Source of the DNA: Butyrivibrio sp. | GTDB lineage: Bacteria > Bacillota > Clostridia > Lachnospirales > Lachnospiraceae | DNA: 60,216 bases | Direction of reading: 5' to 3' | Assembly: GCF_017433805.1 (NCBI RefSeq) | Contig: NZ_JAFRGN010000066.1 | Location: forward strand, 1-60,216 | Notes under the pieces: generated by a model | Told to the model about the DNA's origin: nothing | The model's database searches: none | What the model saw: the letters and a program-made list of their open reading frames with translations, nothing else | In this document: in pieces, positions 30,891 through 40,346 of the stretch | Layout: every line of letters starts with the position of its first letter | How positions within the stretch are numbered: the first letter of the stretch is position 1 | Position numbers and translations under genes: made by a program

Positions 30891-33191
30891 TTATGCGTTT
30901 TCTTCCTGTTTTTCTGGAACTTCTCTCTTTTCGAAGTGGTTATATATAGCACTAATACCGAAGCAGAGGATACCACTGATAAGGAAGCTAAGTGCGTGTC
31001 CAAGTGTATTCTCGTAAGTTGTATCAAACATGATGAACTTAACTACACATATCATTGAAATAACAAGTCCGTATACACGAAGCTCTTTAGCTCCATATTT
31101 CTTATTGAAGCCAATCAGAATGCAAATGATCGCATATACCAGAATGAATACGCTGGCAACATAGCCCTTGGCATCATAGCTGTAAAGAGCTGCCAAAAGG
31201 ATGACTCCATACTTGATTCCTGCATAGAGTCTCTCATCGCTAGTGCCCTCAATGTGATGCTTGAGATTGATGCTTGCAAGAGTAACAGTGTACACTAGAG
31301 CGATGCTGGCTGTGTATTTCTCATCAAATGTAACCATGCTGAAGAGTCCGACTAACATACCTACAACATTCAAGACGTTGAGCATGATCCATGTCTCGTG
31401 ATTACTCTCTCCCTGTGCGTTTCTATCGAGCTTGCGCAGGATCATAACCGCGTTGAAAAGACCTGCTGGTACTGTCATCAGAATAGTCTTCCAATCACCT
31501 GTAACCTCGTCCCTTCCGCAAATAGCGTACACCATAATCAAAAGATTGATAAGTGTAAATACATAGTAAGTAAGCTTAAGCTCAGCGCTGTCATTTAAGA
31601 TGAATGCCTCAATTACAAATACAAACAGAGCAAACGCAAATGCCATTACGCTAAACATAACTGCTTCGCCACCGCATACCTCGATAACTGCGAGAATAGC
31701 CGCGATAACAAATGCCTGCCACTTATAATACTTATTACCTGTCTTGATTCCCCAAAGAGCAAGTGGTGCAAGGAACAGGTAGAGAATTCCTGTATCAAAG
31801 AATTCATTTACATTGCTATAAGCAAATATTGATGCGATCACAAGCCATACACTGATCCATATAATGCTAAATAATGAGTAATTGTTAGCAGTATCCTTTT
31901 TATCTGTCATGATCATAGCGACTTCAGCAGCCACTCCGATAGCAAGTAAACCAATAACTCTTACAATATCTGGTGTATCAAAAGCACTAAGAATTCCAAA
32001 ATAAGTAATAGCAAGGACTGCTGCACTAGCTAGTGCAAAGTATGGATTTGATGTCTTTTCCTTGAAAAGATCTCCAAATGTAAAGTACACAAATGCAGCA
32101 AGTGCAAGGATTGTCATAATAACAAATGCTATTGTATAAGCTGTGCCTCCATCAAATGCAAATCTGAGTACACATGAATACTGAGCCATAATAGCAAGAT
32201 TTACACCACACTGAATCTTACGCTGCAGATCATTCTTCCAGAAGATATACAAATGAGCTCCGCCCATAATGATCAGATATGCTAAAAGAGGAATGATAAG
32301 TGCCTCATCATCTATAGCAAAAGCAAGCAGTGATGAAATCACAAAACCTGCATTACTGATAACCTGGAACAGCCAGTTCTCCTTGCGAGCAAGGAACAAA
32401 ACTGCTGCGCCCCAGATCAGCATAAGTACATACATTGCAATGTCGCCAATAGCTTCAAACGACATCCTCGTTACAAGAATAGATATATAACAGCAACCTA
32501 TTCCACATGCTAAAAGCGCGGTAAATAATGAATTCTCAGGCTTCTTCTTGTGCATGTAATAAGCAAACGCTGAAATTCCAATGCTTGCTGTGAACATCAT
32601 TGTGATCTTCACGCCATCCCCAAGATAAGGAATGATAAGACTAGCAAACAAAACAAGTGCCACAAATATCAAAACGCTGGCAAAGATGCTCATGAGATGT
32701 TTACCAATCCATGATTCTGTGCTCTCAGCAGGCTTAAATACATTACCAGCTCTCTTCTGCTGATTCTGATTTGAATTAGGCTGAATCATCACCTGACCTG
32801 GCTGAACCACTCTGTACACTGGCTGCTGAACAGGTGCTGCCTGTGCTGGTATTTGCTGTGGTTGCTGCACTGGTGCCTGTTGCTGAATCGGCTGAACTGG
32901 CACTTGCTGCTGTACAGGCTGAACTGGTACCTGTTGAACTGGCACCTGCTGAACTACAGGTACTTGCTGTGGCTGTACCGGTATCTGCTGCATAGGCTGT
33001 GGTGCTACCTGGTTGTTAGCTTCTGCCAGCTTCAATCTCTGGGCCATAGCAGCCTGTTGAGCCATCAGATTTTCCTGATTTTGCTTGATATTTCCAATCA
33101 TTTCTCTGGACTTATCAAGGCTTTTCTGAATACGATCAACTTGATATTGTATCGTAGTCAGCTCGTACTCCAACTCTTCTATTTGTCCCAT
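30891..33191 (-). CDS. DUF2339-type polytopic membrane protein with coiled coil and PQ-rich linker
   Basis: 766 residues. A coiled coil occupies about residues 1-60 (ELEYELTTIQYQVDRIQKSL), then a low-complexity linker of repeated QQVPVQ/PVQPVQ runs to about 150, then some twenty or more hydrophobic helices fill the rest with no large loop. The layout matches the DUF2339 family (N-terminal coiled coil plus many membrane helices), whose function is not known. Codon use resembles the neighbours. It is monocistronic with two terminators in series. The linker resembles that of the partition-associated protein at 58167-58988. Confidence 0.8.
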   Translation of the reverse strand: MGQIEELEYELTTIQYQVDRIQKSLDKSREMIGNIKQNQENLMAQQAAMAQRLKLAEANNQVAPQPMQQIPVQPQQVPVVQQVPVQQVPVQPVQQQVPVQPIQQQAPVQQPQQIPAQAAPVQQPVYRVVQPGQVMIQPNSNQNQQKRAGNVFKPAESTESWIGKHLMSIFASVLIFVALVLFASLIIPYLGDGVKITMMFTASIGISAFAYYMHKKKPENSLFTALLACGIGCCYISILVTRMSFEAIGDIAMYVLMLIWGAAVLFLARKENWLFQVISNAGFVISSLLAFAIDDEALIIPLLAYLIIMGGAHLYIFWKNDLQRKIQCGVNLAIMAQYSCVLRFAFDGGTAYTIAFVIMTILALAAFVYFTFGDLFKEKTSNPYFALASAAVLAITYFGILSAFDTPDIVRVIGLLAIGVAAEVAMIMTDKKDTANNYSLFSIIWISVWLVIASIFAYSNVNEFFDTGILYLFLAPLALWGIKTGNKYYKWQAFVIAAILAVIEVCGGEAVMFSVMAFAFALFVFVIEAFILNDSAELKLTYYVFTLINLLIMVYAICGRDEVTGDWKTILMTVPAGLFNAVMILRKLDRNAQGESNHETWIMLNVLNVVGMLVGLFSMVTFDEKYTASIALVYTVTLASINLKHHIEGTSDERLYAGIKYGVILLAALYSYDAKGYVASVFILVYAIICILIGFNKKYGAKELRVYGLVISMICVVKFIMFDTTYENTLGHALSFLISGILCFGISAIYNHFEKREVPEKQEENA

Positions 33192-33304
33192 ACACTACTC
33201 TCCTCTGTCATATAATTACGAACAGTAATAGTTATTATATACCAAAAACAATATAAAGAGCGTAAATGTGGCACTAAATAGTCCGTTTTTTTATACTTTT
33301 TTGC

Positions 33305-33346
33305 AAAAAAAGAAGCAGAGCAACTTTCACGTGTTGCACTGCTTCC
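33305..33346 (-). terminator. Terminator of the phosphoribosyltransferase-like gene
   Basis: GAAGCAG-GCAAC pairs with GTTGC-TGCTTC; the minus strand continues CTTTTTTTGC. Confidence 0.85.
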
Positions 33347-33370
33347 TACTACGTTCATCAAATCTAATTC

Positions 33371-34009
33371 TCAAATCGTAGAATATCCGTATCCATTACA
33401 GATAGCATCAACAGGAACTCCTGATTTGCAAAGAGGACAGTTGTCATGACTGTAGCTTGCATAATCTGGGAAATCTCTTCTGGAGAAAAGAGCTCTGATA
33501 GGAGTATTCTCAATCTGAGTAGCGATAGAGAATACAGCTGAGATACCAACAGCCTCGCCCTTATAGAATCTTACTGAATCAAGGGCTGCCTGAAGTGTTC
33601 CACCCGTTGTTACAGAATCAATAAGAATCAAAACCTTTTTGCCATTGATCATGTGTTTAATATTGTCTCTGAACATCATCTGTCCGTTAACATTGGTCTC
33701 AGGCTGTGTAATATACATAGTCTTATGTGAATTCATGGAGATAATTCCCGCCTGGGTAAGCTTATCTGCCATATATGAACCTACTACTTCCATACCGTTA
33801 AGGCACAGGATCGTATCGATGACATCAGATGCAAGATACATTTCTGCTAGAGCTTCGCCTGTTGCTCTGGCCTCTTTCATTCTAGCCTTGGTATCACTTA
33901 GATCCATGAAATAGTTGACATGGGAATGTGGTGTAACAAAATGACCTGGTGTAATTCTCAAAATAACATCGCTATGTCCAGCATATTCAATCTTATTGTA
34001 ATTCTGCAT
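33371..34009 (-). CDS. Orotate-phosphoribosyltransferase-like protein
   Basis: 212 residues from ATG 34009, chosen because GGAGGG lies seven bases upstream; upstream in-frame ATGs lack a site. The PRPP-binding loop is recognisable as VLILIDSVTTGGTLQAAL, and the N-terminal ITPGHFVTPHSHVNYFMDLS and GMEVVGSYMA segments are typical of the type I phosphoribosyltransferase fold. The C-terminus has CPLCKSGVPVDAI, a CxxC pair with a likely metal or disulphide role. A nucleobase salvage or regulatory role is likely. The Asp usually found as DDxxTTG is reduced here to IDSVTTGG, so activity on a standard base is uncertain. Confidence 0.75.
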   Translation of the reverse strand: MQNYNKIEYAGHSDVILRITPGHFVTPHSHVNYFMDLSDTKARMKEARATGEALAEMYLASDVIDTILCLNGMEVVGSYMADKLTQAGIISMNSHKTMYITQPETNVNGQMMFRDNIKHMINGKKVLILIDSVTTGGTLQAALDSVRFYKGEAVGISAVFSIATQIENTPIRALFSRRDFPDYASYSHDNCPLCKSGVPVDAICNGYGYSTI

Positions 34010-34090
34010 TATGCGTCCCTCCACATACTTTGTAGGCATACTGAGTGTCATATTAATCATATCATTAAAGCGTTTATTTATCCACTCAAT

Positions 34091-34124
34091 AAAAAAGGCC
34101 ACTGGGGACTAACCCAAGTGACCC
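34091..34124 (-). terminator. Terminator of paralogue B gene
   Basis: GGTCACTTGGG pairs with CCCAGTGGCC on the minus strand and is followed by TTTTTTATTG; it lies in the start region of the next gene's longer frame, supporting the shorter start of that gene. Confidence 0.8.
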
Positions 34125-34130
34125 GTTTAA

Positions 34131-34418
34131 TTATTCTTTTTTCTCTGCCTCTCTGAGCTTCTTGATGCCCTCAATAGCAGTTTTATATATCAGCGCCATG
34201 TGTCGTGAGGCCGGGTCATTCATATCGCATTTACTCTGCATCAATTTAAAATGTTGCATAGCTTCATCAATGACCGACTTGGAAATAACGTATCCATCAC
34301 AGTATAATGTACCGGTCTCTGGATCAAACCTGGACTCTTCAAATCTGGTTTTGGCATAATCGCCAGCACCCATACTGGCTGCAAGCTGATTGATCAAATC
34401 TGTTCTACTATCTGCCAT
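34131..34418 (-). CDS. Uncharacterised ~100-residue protein, paralogue B
   Basis: 95 residues from ATG 34418 (AGGAG upstream). It opens MADSRTDLINQLAASMGAG and contains FEESRFDPETGTLYCDG, KSVIDEAMQHF and SKCDMNDPASRHMALIYKTAIEGI, nearly position by position like the protein at 3061-3384. Both have the single Cys in the hairpin-like core and a Cys-Asp before N-x-PASR. No domain was recognised. The two copies are 31 kb apart and both are single-gene transcripts with their own terminators. Confidence 0.8.
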   Translation of the reverse strand: MADSRTDLINQLAASMGAGDYAKTRFEESRFDPETGTLYCDGYVISKSVIDEAMQHFKLMQSKCDMNDPASRHMALIYKTAIEGIKKLREAEKKE

Positions 34419-34512
34419 ACGAATTTCTCCTTTCACAGGAAAATTTTATCATATCTCCGTACGGTAAAACGTAAAAATTTTATAACTTTTTGATAGCATT
34501 TCTGACCTTCAG

Positions 34513-36975
34513 TTACTTCCTGATTCCCACAGATCTAACCTTCAAACCTTCAGTATTTCCGCTGAGTATACGAACTCTCTTCTCTCCGGCATTAAGATCA
34601 AAATAGTTGTCTGATAAGAGAAGATCATCGTTCTCGTTGCGAATCTCAATACTCTTAGCATATGTCTTGGCAGAAACCACAATCTCATCACCTTCAATTC
34701 TATACTCAAGCTCAGGATCTGCGAATTTAAAGTGCTTAGGCGGGCAGAAAAGAACTGTTCCCTCTGATACAACCTCGCCCTTTTCCAGTACCTGATAGCT
34801 CACATAGTTCTCGCGAAGCTCCGCATGATCCATGTCTTTTTCCTCAAACCAGGTTGTGGAAAGCGGCTCAACTGCGAGGATTTCCGCACCAGATTCAATA
34901 ACATCTGCTTTTGAATTTCTAAGCTGCCATCTGACCTCAAGTTCATGTTTGTCCATGGTCTCATTCTGAACATTGAGCCTTATAGACTTCTTGATTGGAT
35001 CTGCATCGTCATTAACGCTGATTCTCTGATCAAGGTATCCCTTCTCTTCGCATGAGATAAGGATTGGAGCAAAGAATCTCTTAGCGTAATACTGAAGCGC
35101 TTTCCATCTGCCTTCGTAGTCGATAGAAGCCCATGAAGCTACTGGCCAGCAGTCATTGAGCTGCCAATACACTGTACCCATGCATCTTCCTCTATTCCTA
35201 CGGAAGTGCTCAACGCCGTATCTGATAGCCTCAGCCTGAAGAAGCTGAGAATAGTAAACAAGCTCATCAAGACTCTCTGGATAGAGGAAAGTCTGGCTCA
35301 TATAGTTCATGATCTTACCATTAGCCGCATTGTTACGCTGATGCTTCTCCATCACATATGAGAAGATATTGCGGTCCTCTGGCTCAGTGAAGGTCTCAAT
35401 AGTCTTAACTGAAGGGAATGACTGGAAGCCAAACTCTGACAGGTATCTGAAGTGGAACTGACGATACGCTGTAAATGGCTGATTGCCATGCCAAACCTCC
35501 CAGTAATGAGCATCTCCTCTGTTCTCATCATTAGGGTCATCAAATCCTCCGCCTGATGATGGGCTAGCAGGCCAATAATAGGTCTGTGGATCCAATACCT
35601 TGAGAAGTCTTGGGAAAAGATATTCATACATCTTAACGTAATCGGACTTAAGAGTGAATTTAGCTCCCCAGTGCTCCTGTCCTACAAAGAGCTCCATCTC
35701 GTTATTACCGCACCAAAGTCCAAGGCTGGCATGATGACGAAGTCTCTGAACATTCTGAGTAACTTCTTCGCAGATACTCTGCTCAAAGTCCTCTGTAAGT
35801 CTGTAAACAGCGCATGCAAACATCAGATCCTGCCATACAACAAGTCCCAGCTCGTCGCAAAGATCATAGAAATCATCTTCTGGATAATATCCGCCGCCCC
35901 ATACTCTGACACAGTTAAAGTGTGAATTAACGCAGTGTGTAAGAAGCTGTCTTGTACGCTCTTTGTTAACTCGGCTAAGGATATTGTCCTGTGGAATGTA
36001 ATCTGCACCCATGGCAAAAATCTTGACGCCATTAACCACATGGCAGAACTCCTCACCAAATTCGTCCTTCTGTCTGGAAATAGTCATGGTTCTAAGACCA
36101 ATTCTCTTTTCCCAAACATCCAGAAGCTCACCATCAGCATCCTTGAGCTCTACTCTTACAGTATAAAGAGGCTGCTTACCATAGCCATTTGGCCACCAGA
36201 GCTGTGGATTCTCGATATCTACTCTGTATGGAGCACCTAGATCTTTAACAACCACCTTACCATCGGGATCTGTAACAGTAACAGTTGTTATCAATCTATC
36301 CTTGTTATTCCAGTCAAAGTTTTCTGTATGAGCTAATCTGCACTGCGTTTCTACAGCCAGTGTTACCTTGCCATTTTCATGATTCTGTCTCACATAAACA
36401 TCTGACAGTGTAGCTTTCTTTATTCCAACGAGACTTACTGGTCTCATGATACCTGCATCGGGCAGTCTTGGACCCCAATCCCAGCCAAACATATAGTGAG
36501 CCTTACGGAGCTTAGGGAATCCTTTAGTACAGTCCTCAGAGCCTAATACGGGGTCATTTTCGAATTCTTTTTTAATAAAGGCATTAGGAGAGTGGAAAAC
36601 AATTTTAAGCTCGTTTTCGGCCTTTAAACTCTCTTTTACGCCATATCCATATGTCTTATGCATGTTGCAGACGCTGTCCACAAGATTGCCGTTGAGATAA
36701 ATGTCTGCTACAGTATCGAGCATCTCGAATTTGAGCAGTACTTCATCGCAGCCCATAAGCTCATCATCCTCAGGAACTGCAAAGCTCATGCGATACTCAT
36801 AGTCATAGTCCATAAGGCGAAGCGCCTCATCCTCATTATCCCTGTAATATGGATCCTCCATGAGGCCATTATCAAGCAGATCAGTATAAACAGTTCCAGG
36901 AACAGTAGCCTTGTACCACTTGTCCTGATCCATTCTGCGCATTTCCCAATTGTCATGCAGATATCTTGTAATCAT
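34513..36975 (-). CDS. Beta-mannosidase, GH2
   Basis: 820 residues from ATG 36975 (AGGAAAGGAAAC upstream), no signal peptide, so cytoplasmic. The jelly-roll sugar-binding N-terminus (WEMRRMDQDKWYKATVPGTV, PYYRDNEDEALRLMDYDYEY) and the TIM barrel are of the GH2 mannosidase subgroup: the acid/base Glu is in WCGNNEMELF near residue 425 and the nucleophile Glu in SEFGFQSFPS near residue 513. It removes mannose from the non-reducing end of manno-oligosaccharides. Mannose-6-phosphate isomerase is encoded 18 kb away. It is a single gene. Confidence 0.93.
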   Translation of the reverse strand: MITRYLHDNWEMRRMDQDKWYKATVPGTVYTDLLDNGLMEDPYYRDNEDEALRLMDYDYEYRMSFAVPEDDELMGCDEVLLKFEMLDTVADIYLNGNLVDSVCNMHKTYGYGVKESLKAENELKIVFHSPNAFIKKEFENDPVLGSEDCTKGFPKLRKAHYMFGWDWGPRLPDAGIMRPVSLVGIKKATLSDVYVRQNHENGKVTLAVETQCRLAHTENFDWNNKDRLITTVTVTDPDGKVVVKDLGAPYRVDIENPQLWWPNGYGKQPLYTVRVELKDADGELLDVWEKRIGLRTMTISRQKDEFGEEFCHVVNGVKIFAMGADYIPQDNILSRVNKERTRQLLTHCVNSHFNCVRVWGGGYYPEDDFYDLCDELGLVVWQDLMFACAVYRLTEDFEQSICEEVTQNVQRLRHHASLGLWCGNNEMELFVGQEHWGAKFTLKSDYVKMYEYLFPRLLKVLDPQTYYWPASPSSGGGFDDPNDENRGDAHYWEVWHGNQPFTAYRQFHFRYLSEFGFQSFPSVKTIETFTEPEDRNIFSYVMEKHQRNNAANGKIMNYMSQTFLYPESLDELVYYSQLLQAEAIRYGVEHFRRNRGRCMGTVYWQLNDCWPVASWASIDYEGRWKALQYYAKRFFAPILISCEEKGYLDQRISVNDDADPIKKSIRLNVQNETMDKHELEVRWQLRNSKADVIESGAEILAVEPLSTTWFEEKDMDHAELRENYVSYQVLEKGEVVSEGTVLFCPPKHFKFADPELEYRIEGDEIVVSAKTYAKSIEIRNENDDLLLSDNYFDLNAGEKRVRILSGNTEGLKVRSVGIRK

Positions 36976-37168
36976 ATAGTTTCCTTTCCTGTAATTCCTT
37001 AAAAGCATCAAATTCCATGGCATTAAACGCCTTTTTCATTATATCGCATTTGCTTAATTAATCATGCAAATTAGCTTCATTTTTTCTAAGAAATAAGATA
37101 ATATATAGATGTTGTGGAATTCAGTCACATGGAAACGCAATATATAAGGGTTTTTAAGGGGATAACAA

Positions 37169-37693
37169 ATGGGCAAGAGATCAATTAGAGAGAACAAGAA
37201 CATATACTTTGAGAGCCGCGAAGAGGCCGGACTTACAAGAGCACAGGCCAGCGAGATCATTGGAACCATCAGTGAGAGCCGTCTCGAGAAAATGGAAACC
37301 GGCAAAACTGCCATCTATCCTGAGGACGTTGTAGATATGGCTGCTGCTTACAAGAAGCCAGAGCTGTGCAATTACTACTGTACTCACGAGTGCCGAATCG
37401 GCCAGGAATCAGTACCTGAGGTTAAGATTTCATCTCTTTCAGAGATTGTCCTTGGTATGTTATCAGCTCTCAACTCACTTGATAAACAGAAAGACCGACT
37501 CATCGACATCACAGCAGATGGCGAGATTACAGAGGACGAACTTCCAGATTTTGTCAGAATCCAGGAGCAGCTTGATCAGATCGACCTTACAGTAGAATCC
37601 CTCAAGCTCTGGATGGCCAGCACAATTGCAGAGGGCAAGATTGATAAGAAGACATTAAAAGAAGCTACAGAGAAATATAAAACTAAGAAGTAA
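37169..37693 (+). CDS. Helix-turn-helix (XRE-like) protein with C-terminal helical domain
   Basis: 174 residues. An XRE-like DNA-binding domain spans about 10-60 (YFESREEAGLTRAQASEIIG, SESRLEKMETGKTAIYPEDV). A cysteine-bearing segment CNYYCTHECRIGQ follows and then a helical C-terminus (LDKQKDRLIDITADGEITEDELPDF, a segment with an Asp/Glu-rich turn). I recall similar proteins in Lachnospiraceae, where they are annotated only as regulators. It is divergent from the beta-mannosidase gene, but regulation of that gene is not demonstrable. Confidence 0.75.
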   Translation: MGKRSIRENKNIYFESREEAGLTRAQASEIIGTISESRLEKMETGKTAIYPEDVVDMAAAYKKPELCNYYCTHECRIGQESVPEVKISSLSEIVLGMLSALNSLDKQKDRLIDITADGEITEDELPDFVRIQEQLDQIDLTVESLKLWMASTIAEGKIDKKTLKEATEKYKTKK

Positions 37694-37713
37694 TATCTTT
37701 TCACATAAGACAA

Positions 37714-37750
37714 GAAAAGGCCTGCCAGAATCTAGTATTCCAGCAGGCCA
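37714..37750 (-). terminator. Terminator between convergent genes
   Basis: GGCCTGCCAGAAT pairs with ATTCCAGCAGGCC (one mismatch); on the minus strand TTTTCTTG follows, so it serves the CheY-like gene. Confidence 0.8.
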
Positions 37751-37775
37751 TTATTATGCAATAAATTAAATGGAT

Positions 37776-38150
37776 TTATTCATCGTCGTTATCAAACACC
37801 TTATTAACCGCTGTCATTACGTCTGCAGCAGTAAATGGCTTGATAACAAAGTCCTTGGCGCCTCTCTTAATAGCCATTACGATCATGTTCTCATATTTCT
37901 GATCTGAGCACATGATTACATTGGCATTGCCGTCGTACTTGATAACCTCAGTAAGAGCGTCAATCCCGTTCATTTTAGGCATATTAATATCGAGTATCAT
38001 GAGATCAGGCTTCTTTTCCTTGTAAAATTCAACGGCCTGAACTCCATCCGTCGCCTCCCCAACAATCTGAAACTTCTCAGGGTCAAGTGCAGATTTCAGC
38101 ATTTCTCTCATAAAGGTCGTATCATCGGCTATCAGTATCTTTCTCTTCAT
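37776..38150 (-). CDS. Stand-alone CheY-like response regulator
   Basis: 124 residues from ATG 38150 (AGGAGGT four bases upstream). A single receiver domain with the acidic pair in KILIADDTTFMREML, the phosphorylated Asp in LMILDINMPKMNGIDAL and the conserved Lys in DFVIKPFTAADVM. The switch Thr position reads VIMCSDQ, with Ser. It has no output domain, as in CheY proteins that act by binding a target. No kinase or flagellar gene is adjacent. The window also encodes an orphan FliM-N-like peptide (15168-15257), a potential partner by sequence. Confidence 0.88.
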   Translation of the reverse strand: MKRKILIADDTTFMREMLKSALDPEKFQIVGEATDGVQAVEFYKEKKPDLMILDINMPKMNGIDALTEVIKYDGNANVIMCSDQKYENMIVMAIKRGAKDFVIKPFTAADVMTAVNKVFDNDDE

Positions 38151-38240
38151 AGTGACCTCCTTAGAAAACATCCTACCAATATTATTATGGCCATTAATTC
38201 GTTAGTTTACAAATAAAATATTGATAAAATGTCAGACATA

Positions 38241-39290
38241 TTAATTGTCTATGCTCTGAACAGCATAGCTTACGCCATCTACTTCAACCTCGGTCACATC
38301 AGGGATTGAACTAAAGAGCCTCTCGTCAACATAGTTGAATTTATCCGGAGTTTCTCCAGCAACCAGCATGTCAACAAGCGCCTTAACTCTTGGTCCATGA
38401 AGAGGATTACATTCAGCGATGCATGAAATCTTGCCCTCTTTGGCGTAGTCCAAAGCCTCTTTGTTAACTCCATCAAAAGAAACAACCATGATCTCACCTT
38501 TTCTAAGGTTTGATCCAACTTTTTTACCAGCAGCCTCGATAGCATCAATAGCTCCAATTGCCTCGTTATCGTTCTCACAGTATACGACATTTATGTTGTC
38601 AAAGCGCTTCAAAAGACCTGCCATAACCTCTCTGCCCTTGGTCTCAGTGAAATCTCCTGATACCTCAGCCATAAGATCCCAGCCATTTTCTCTGGCTGCA
38701 TTAGCAAGTCCTCTTGTTCTGCCTATCTGTGCAGTTGAACCTATTGTTCCCTGAATATTAACTATATGGAGCTCATCCGCATCCATACCAATGCTCTGAG
38801 CATAGCTCTTTATCCAGGCAGCCATTTTACGGCCTTCCAGCTCGAAATCTGAGCCAACCCAGCAGGAATACAGTGTCTTATCAGGAACATCTACTCTTCT
38901 ATCAACGAGGATCACAGGAATTCCTGCATCTCTGGCTTCGCCAAGAACAGTATCCCATCCGCTCTCTGTAACAGGCGCTAGAACTATGTAGTCCACCTCC
39001 TGCTGAATAAAGGTTCTGATAGCTGTTATCTGATTGGCCTGCTTCTGCTGACCGTTTTTGTAAATGAGGTTATATCCCTCTTCAGGAACAAATGCTGACT
39101 GCATCGATACAGTATTGGCACTTCTCCAGTCAGATTCTGCTCCCAACTGCGAAAAACCTACTGTGATAAGCTTCTTTTCCTCAGTGGTGCCCTCATTTGT
39201 ATTATCCATCTGTGCAAGACTGCTCCCGCAGCCAGTCATTACAGCCACTGACAGGAGCAGTACCATCGCTATTTTAGCAATTTTTTTCAT
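38241..39290 (-). CDS. Sugar ABC substrate-binding lipoprotein, second copy (YtfQ-like)
   Basis: 349 residues with lipobox MTGC. Galactofuranose/ribose-type periplasmic-binding protein: ITVGFSQLGAESDWRSANTV, YIVLAPVTESGWDTVL, VDRRVDVPDKTLY, IQGTIGSTAQIGRTRG, and YCENDNEAIGAIDAIE. It lies 13 bases after the last permease of the operon, so the operon carries two binding proteins. This copy shares key segments with the first one (43090-44082) but is clearly diverged. The pair may widen ligand range or let one copy serve as a sensor. Confidence 0.9.
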   Translation of the reverse strand: MKKIAKIAMVLLLSVAVMTGCGSSLAQMDNTNEGTTEEKKLITVGFSQLGAESDWRSANTVSMQSAFVPEEGYNLIYKNGQQKQANQITAIRTFIQQEVDYIVLAPVTESGWDTVLGEARDAGIPVILVDRRVDVPDKTLYSCWVGSDFELEGRKMAAWIKSYAQSIGMDADELHIVNIQGTIGSTAQIGRTRGLANAARENGWDLMAEVSGDFTETKGREVMAGLLKRFDNINVVYCENDNEAIGAIDAIEAAGKKVGSNLRKGEIMVVSFDGVNKEALDYAKEGKISCIAECNPLHGPRVKALVDMLVAGETPDKFNYVDERLFSSIPDVTEVEVDGVSYAVQSIDN

Positions 39291-39302
39291 AAAAGATTTG
39301 TC

Positions 39303-40346
39303 CTAACCCTTTAATGCCTTTTGCTTCTGAACCATTACAACACTCTGGATGATAAGGAAAATGCAAAGCATAGCAGCAATTGTGATTCCAGTCCACCATG
39401 CATCGTCAAGACCTGCTGATGCAACGATTGTCTGGATTGTACACAATGACAATACACCGAAAAGTGTACCGATAAGGTTACCAACACCACCTGTAAGCAT
39501 TGTTCCACCGATGATTGATGAAGCAATAGCATTCATCTCCATACCCATGGCATGGCTGGCAGAACCAGAACCTACATGAAGGAAATATACATATCCGGCA
39601 ATTCCTGCCAATACGCTACAAATAAGGTGTGACAAGAACTTAGTTCTTTTTACATTGATACCCAGCATAAGTGCGCTCTGCTTGTTTCCTCCAACTGCAT
39701 AGAAGCTACGTCCGAGCTTGGTCCAGCGAAGTACTACGAATAATAATAACACAACTGCAAGGGCAACGATTACACCAATTTCAACATAAGCTGGTACATA
39801 GATACCTTTTCTTGTGTAGGAACCCATGCCAGGAACGATGATTCTTGTGTCCTTGAGGGCTACAAATGTAGGATTCTCAACGTTGAAAGGTGCAGTATTA
39901 ACGATTGTTGTCATACCTCTTGCAAAGAACATTCCGGCAAGAGATACGATGAATGGCTGAATATCAAGGTATGCAACCAGAAATCCCTGTACAATTCCGT
40001 ACAAAAGACCTATTCCAAGAGCGATACCAATTGAACCAATAATGCTTCCACCCATCTTATCAAGATATACAGCACAGCACATGGAAACCAATGCAACAAC
40101 ACCACCAACTGAAATATCAATACCGCCTGTTATCATTACAATACTCAGTCCTACTGAGGTTATGATAAGTGCAGAGTTAGCATTCAGAATGTTGAACAGC
40201 ATCTGTGGCTTGGTAAATCCACCGCCCTGGAAGATGATTGCTCCAATGTACATTACAAAAAAGATTACAATAGTGATGATCAGCAGCAAACTTGTATCAT
40301 TTACCTTTGTGAAAATGCTGCCTTTTTCATTTGTCTTTTTCATCAT
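39303..40346 (-). CDS. Sugar ABC permease (YjfF-like)
   Basis: 347 residues, about ten membrane segments of the RbsC/AraH-type permease family. Typical segments are GGIDISVGGVVALVS, ILNANSALIITSVGLS, YAVGGNKQSALMLGINVKRTK and MNAIASSIIGGTMLTGGVGN. It overlaps the preceding permease by four bases and precedes the second binding-protein gene. Together the two permeases form a heterodimer, as in the E. coli YtfT-YjfF pair. Confidence 0.92.
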   Translation of the reverse strand: MMKKTNEKGSIFTKVNDTSLLLIITIVIFFVMYIGAIIFQGGGFTKPQMLFNILNANSALIITSVGLSIVMITGGIDISVGGVVALVSMCCAVYLDKMGGSIIGSIGIALGIGLLYGIVQGFLVAYLDIQPFIVSLAGMFFARGMTTIVNTAPFNVENPTFVALKDTRIIVPGMGSYTRKGIYVPAYVEIGVIVALAVVLLLFVVLRWTKLGRSFYAVGGNKQSALMLGINVKRTKFLSHLICSVLAGIAGYVYFLHVGSGSASHAMGMEMNAIASSIIGGTMLTGGVGNLIGTLFGVLSLCTIQTIVASAGLDDAWWTGITIAAMLCIFLIIQSVVMVQKQKALKG

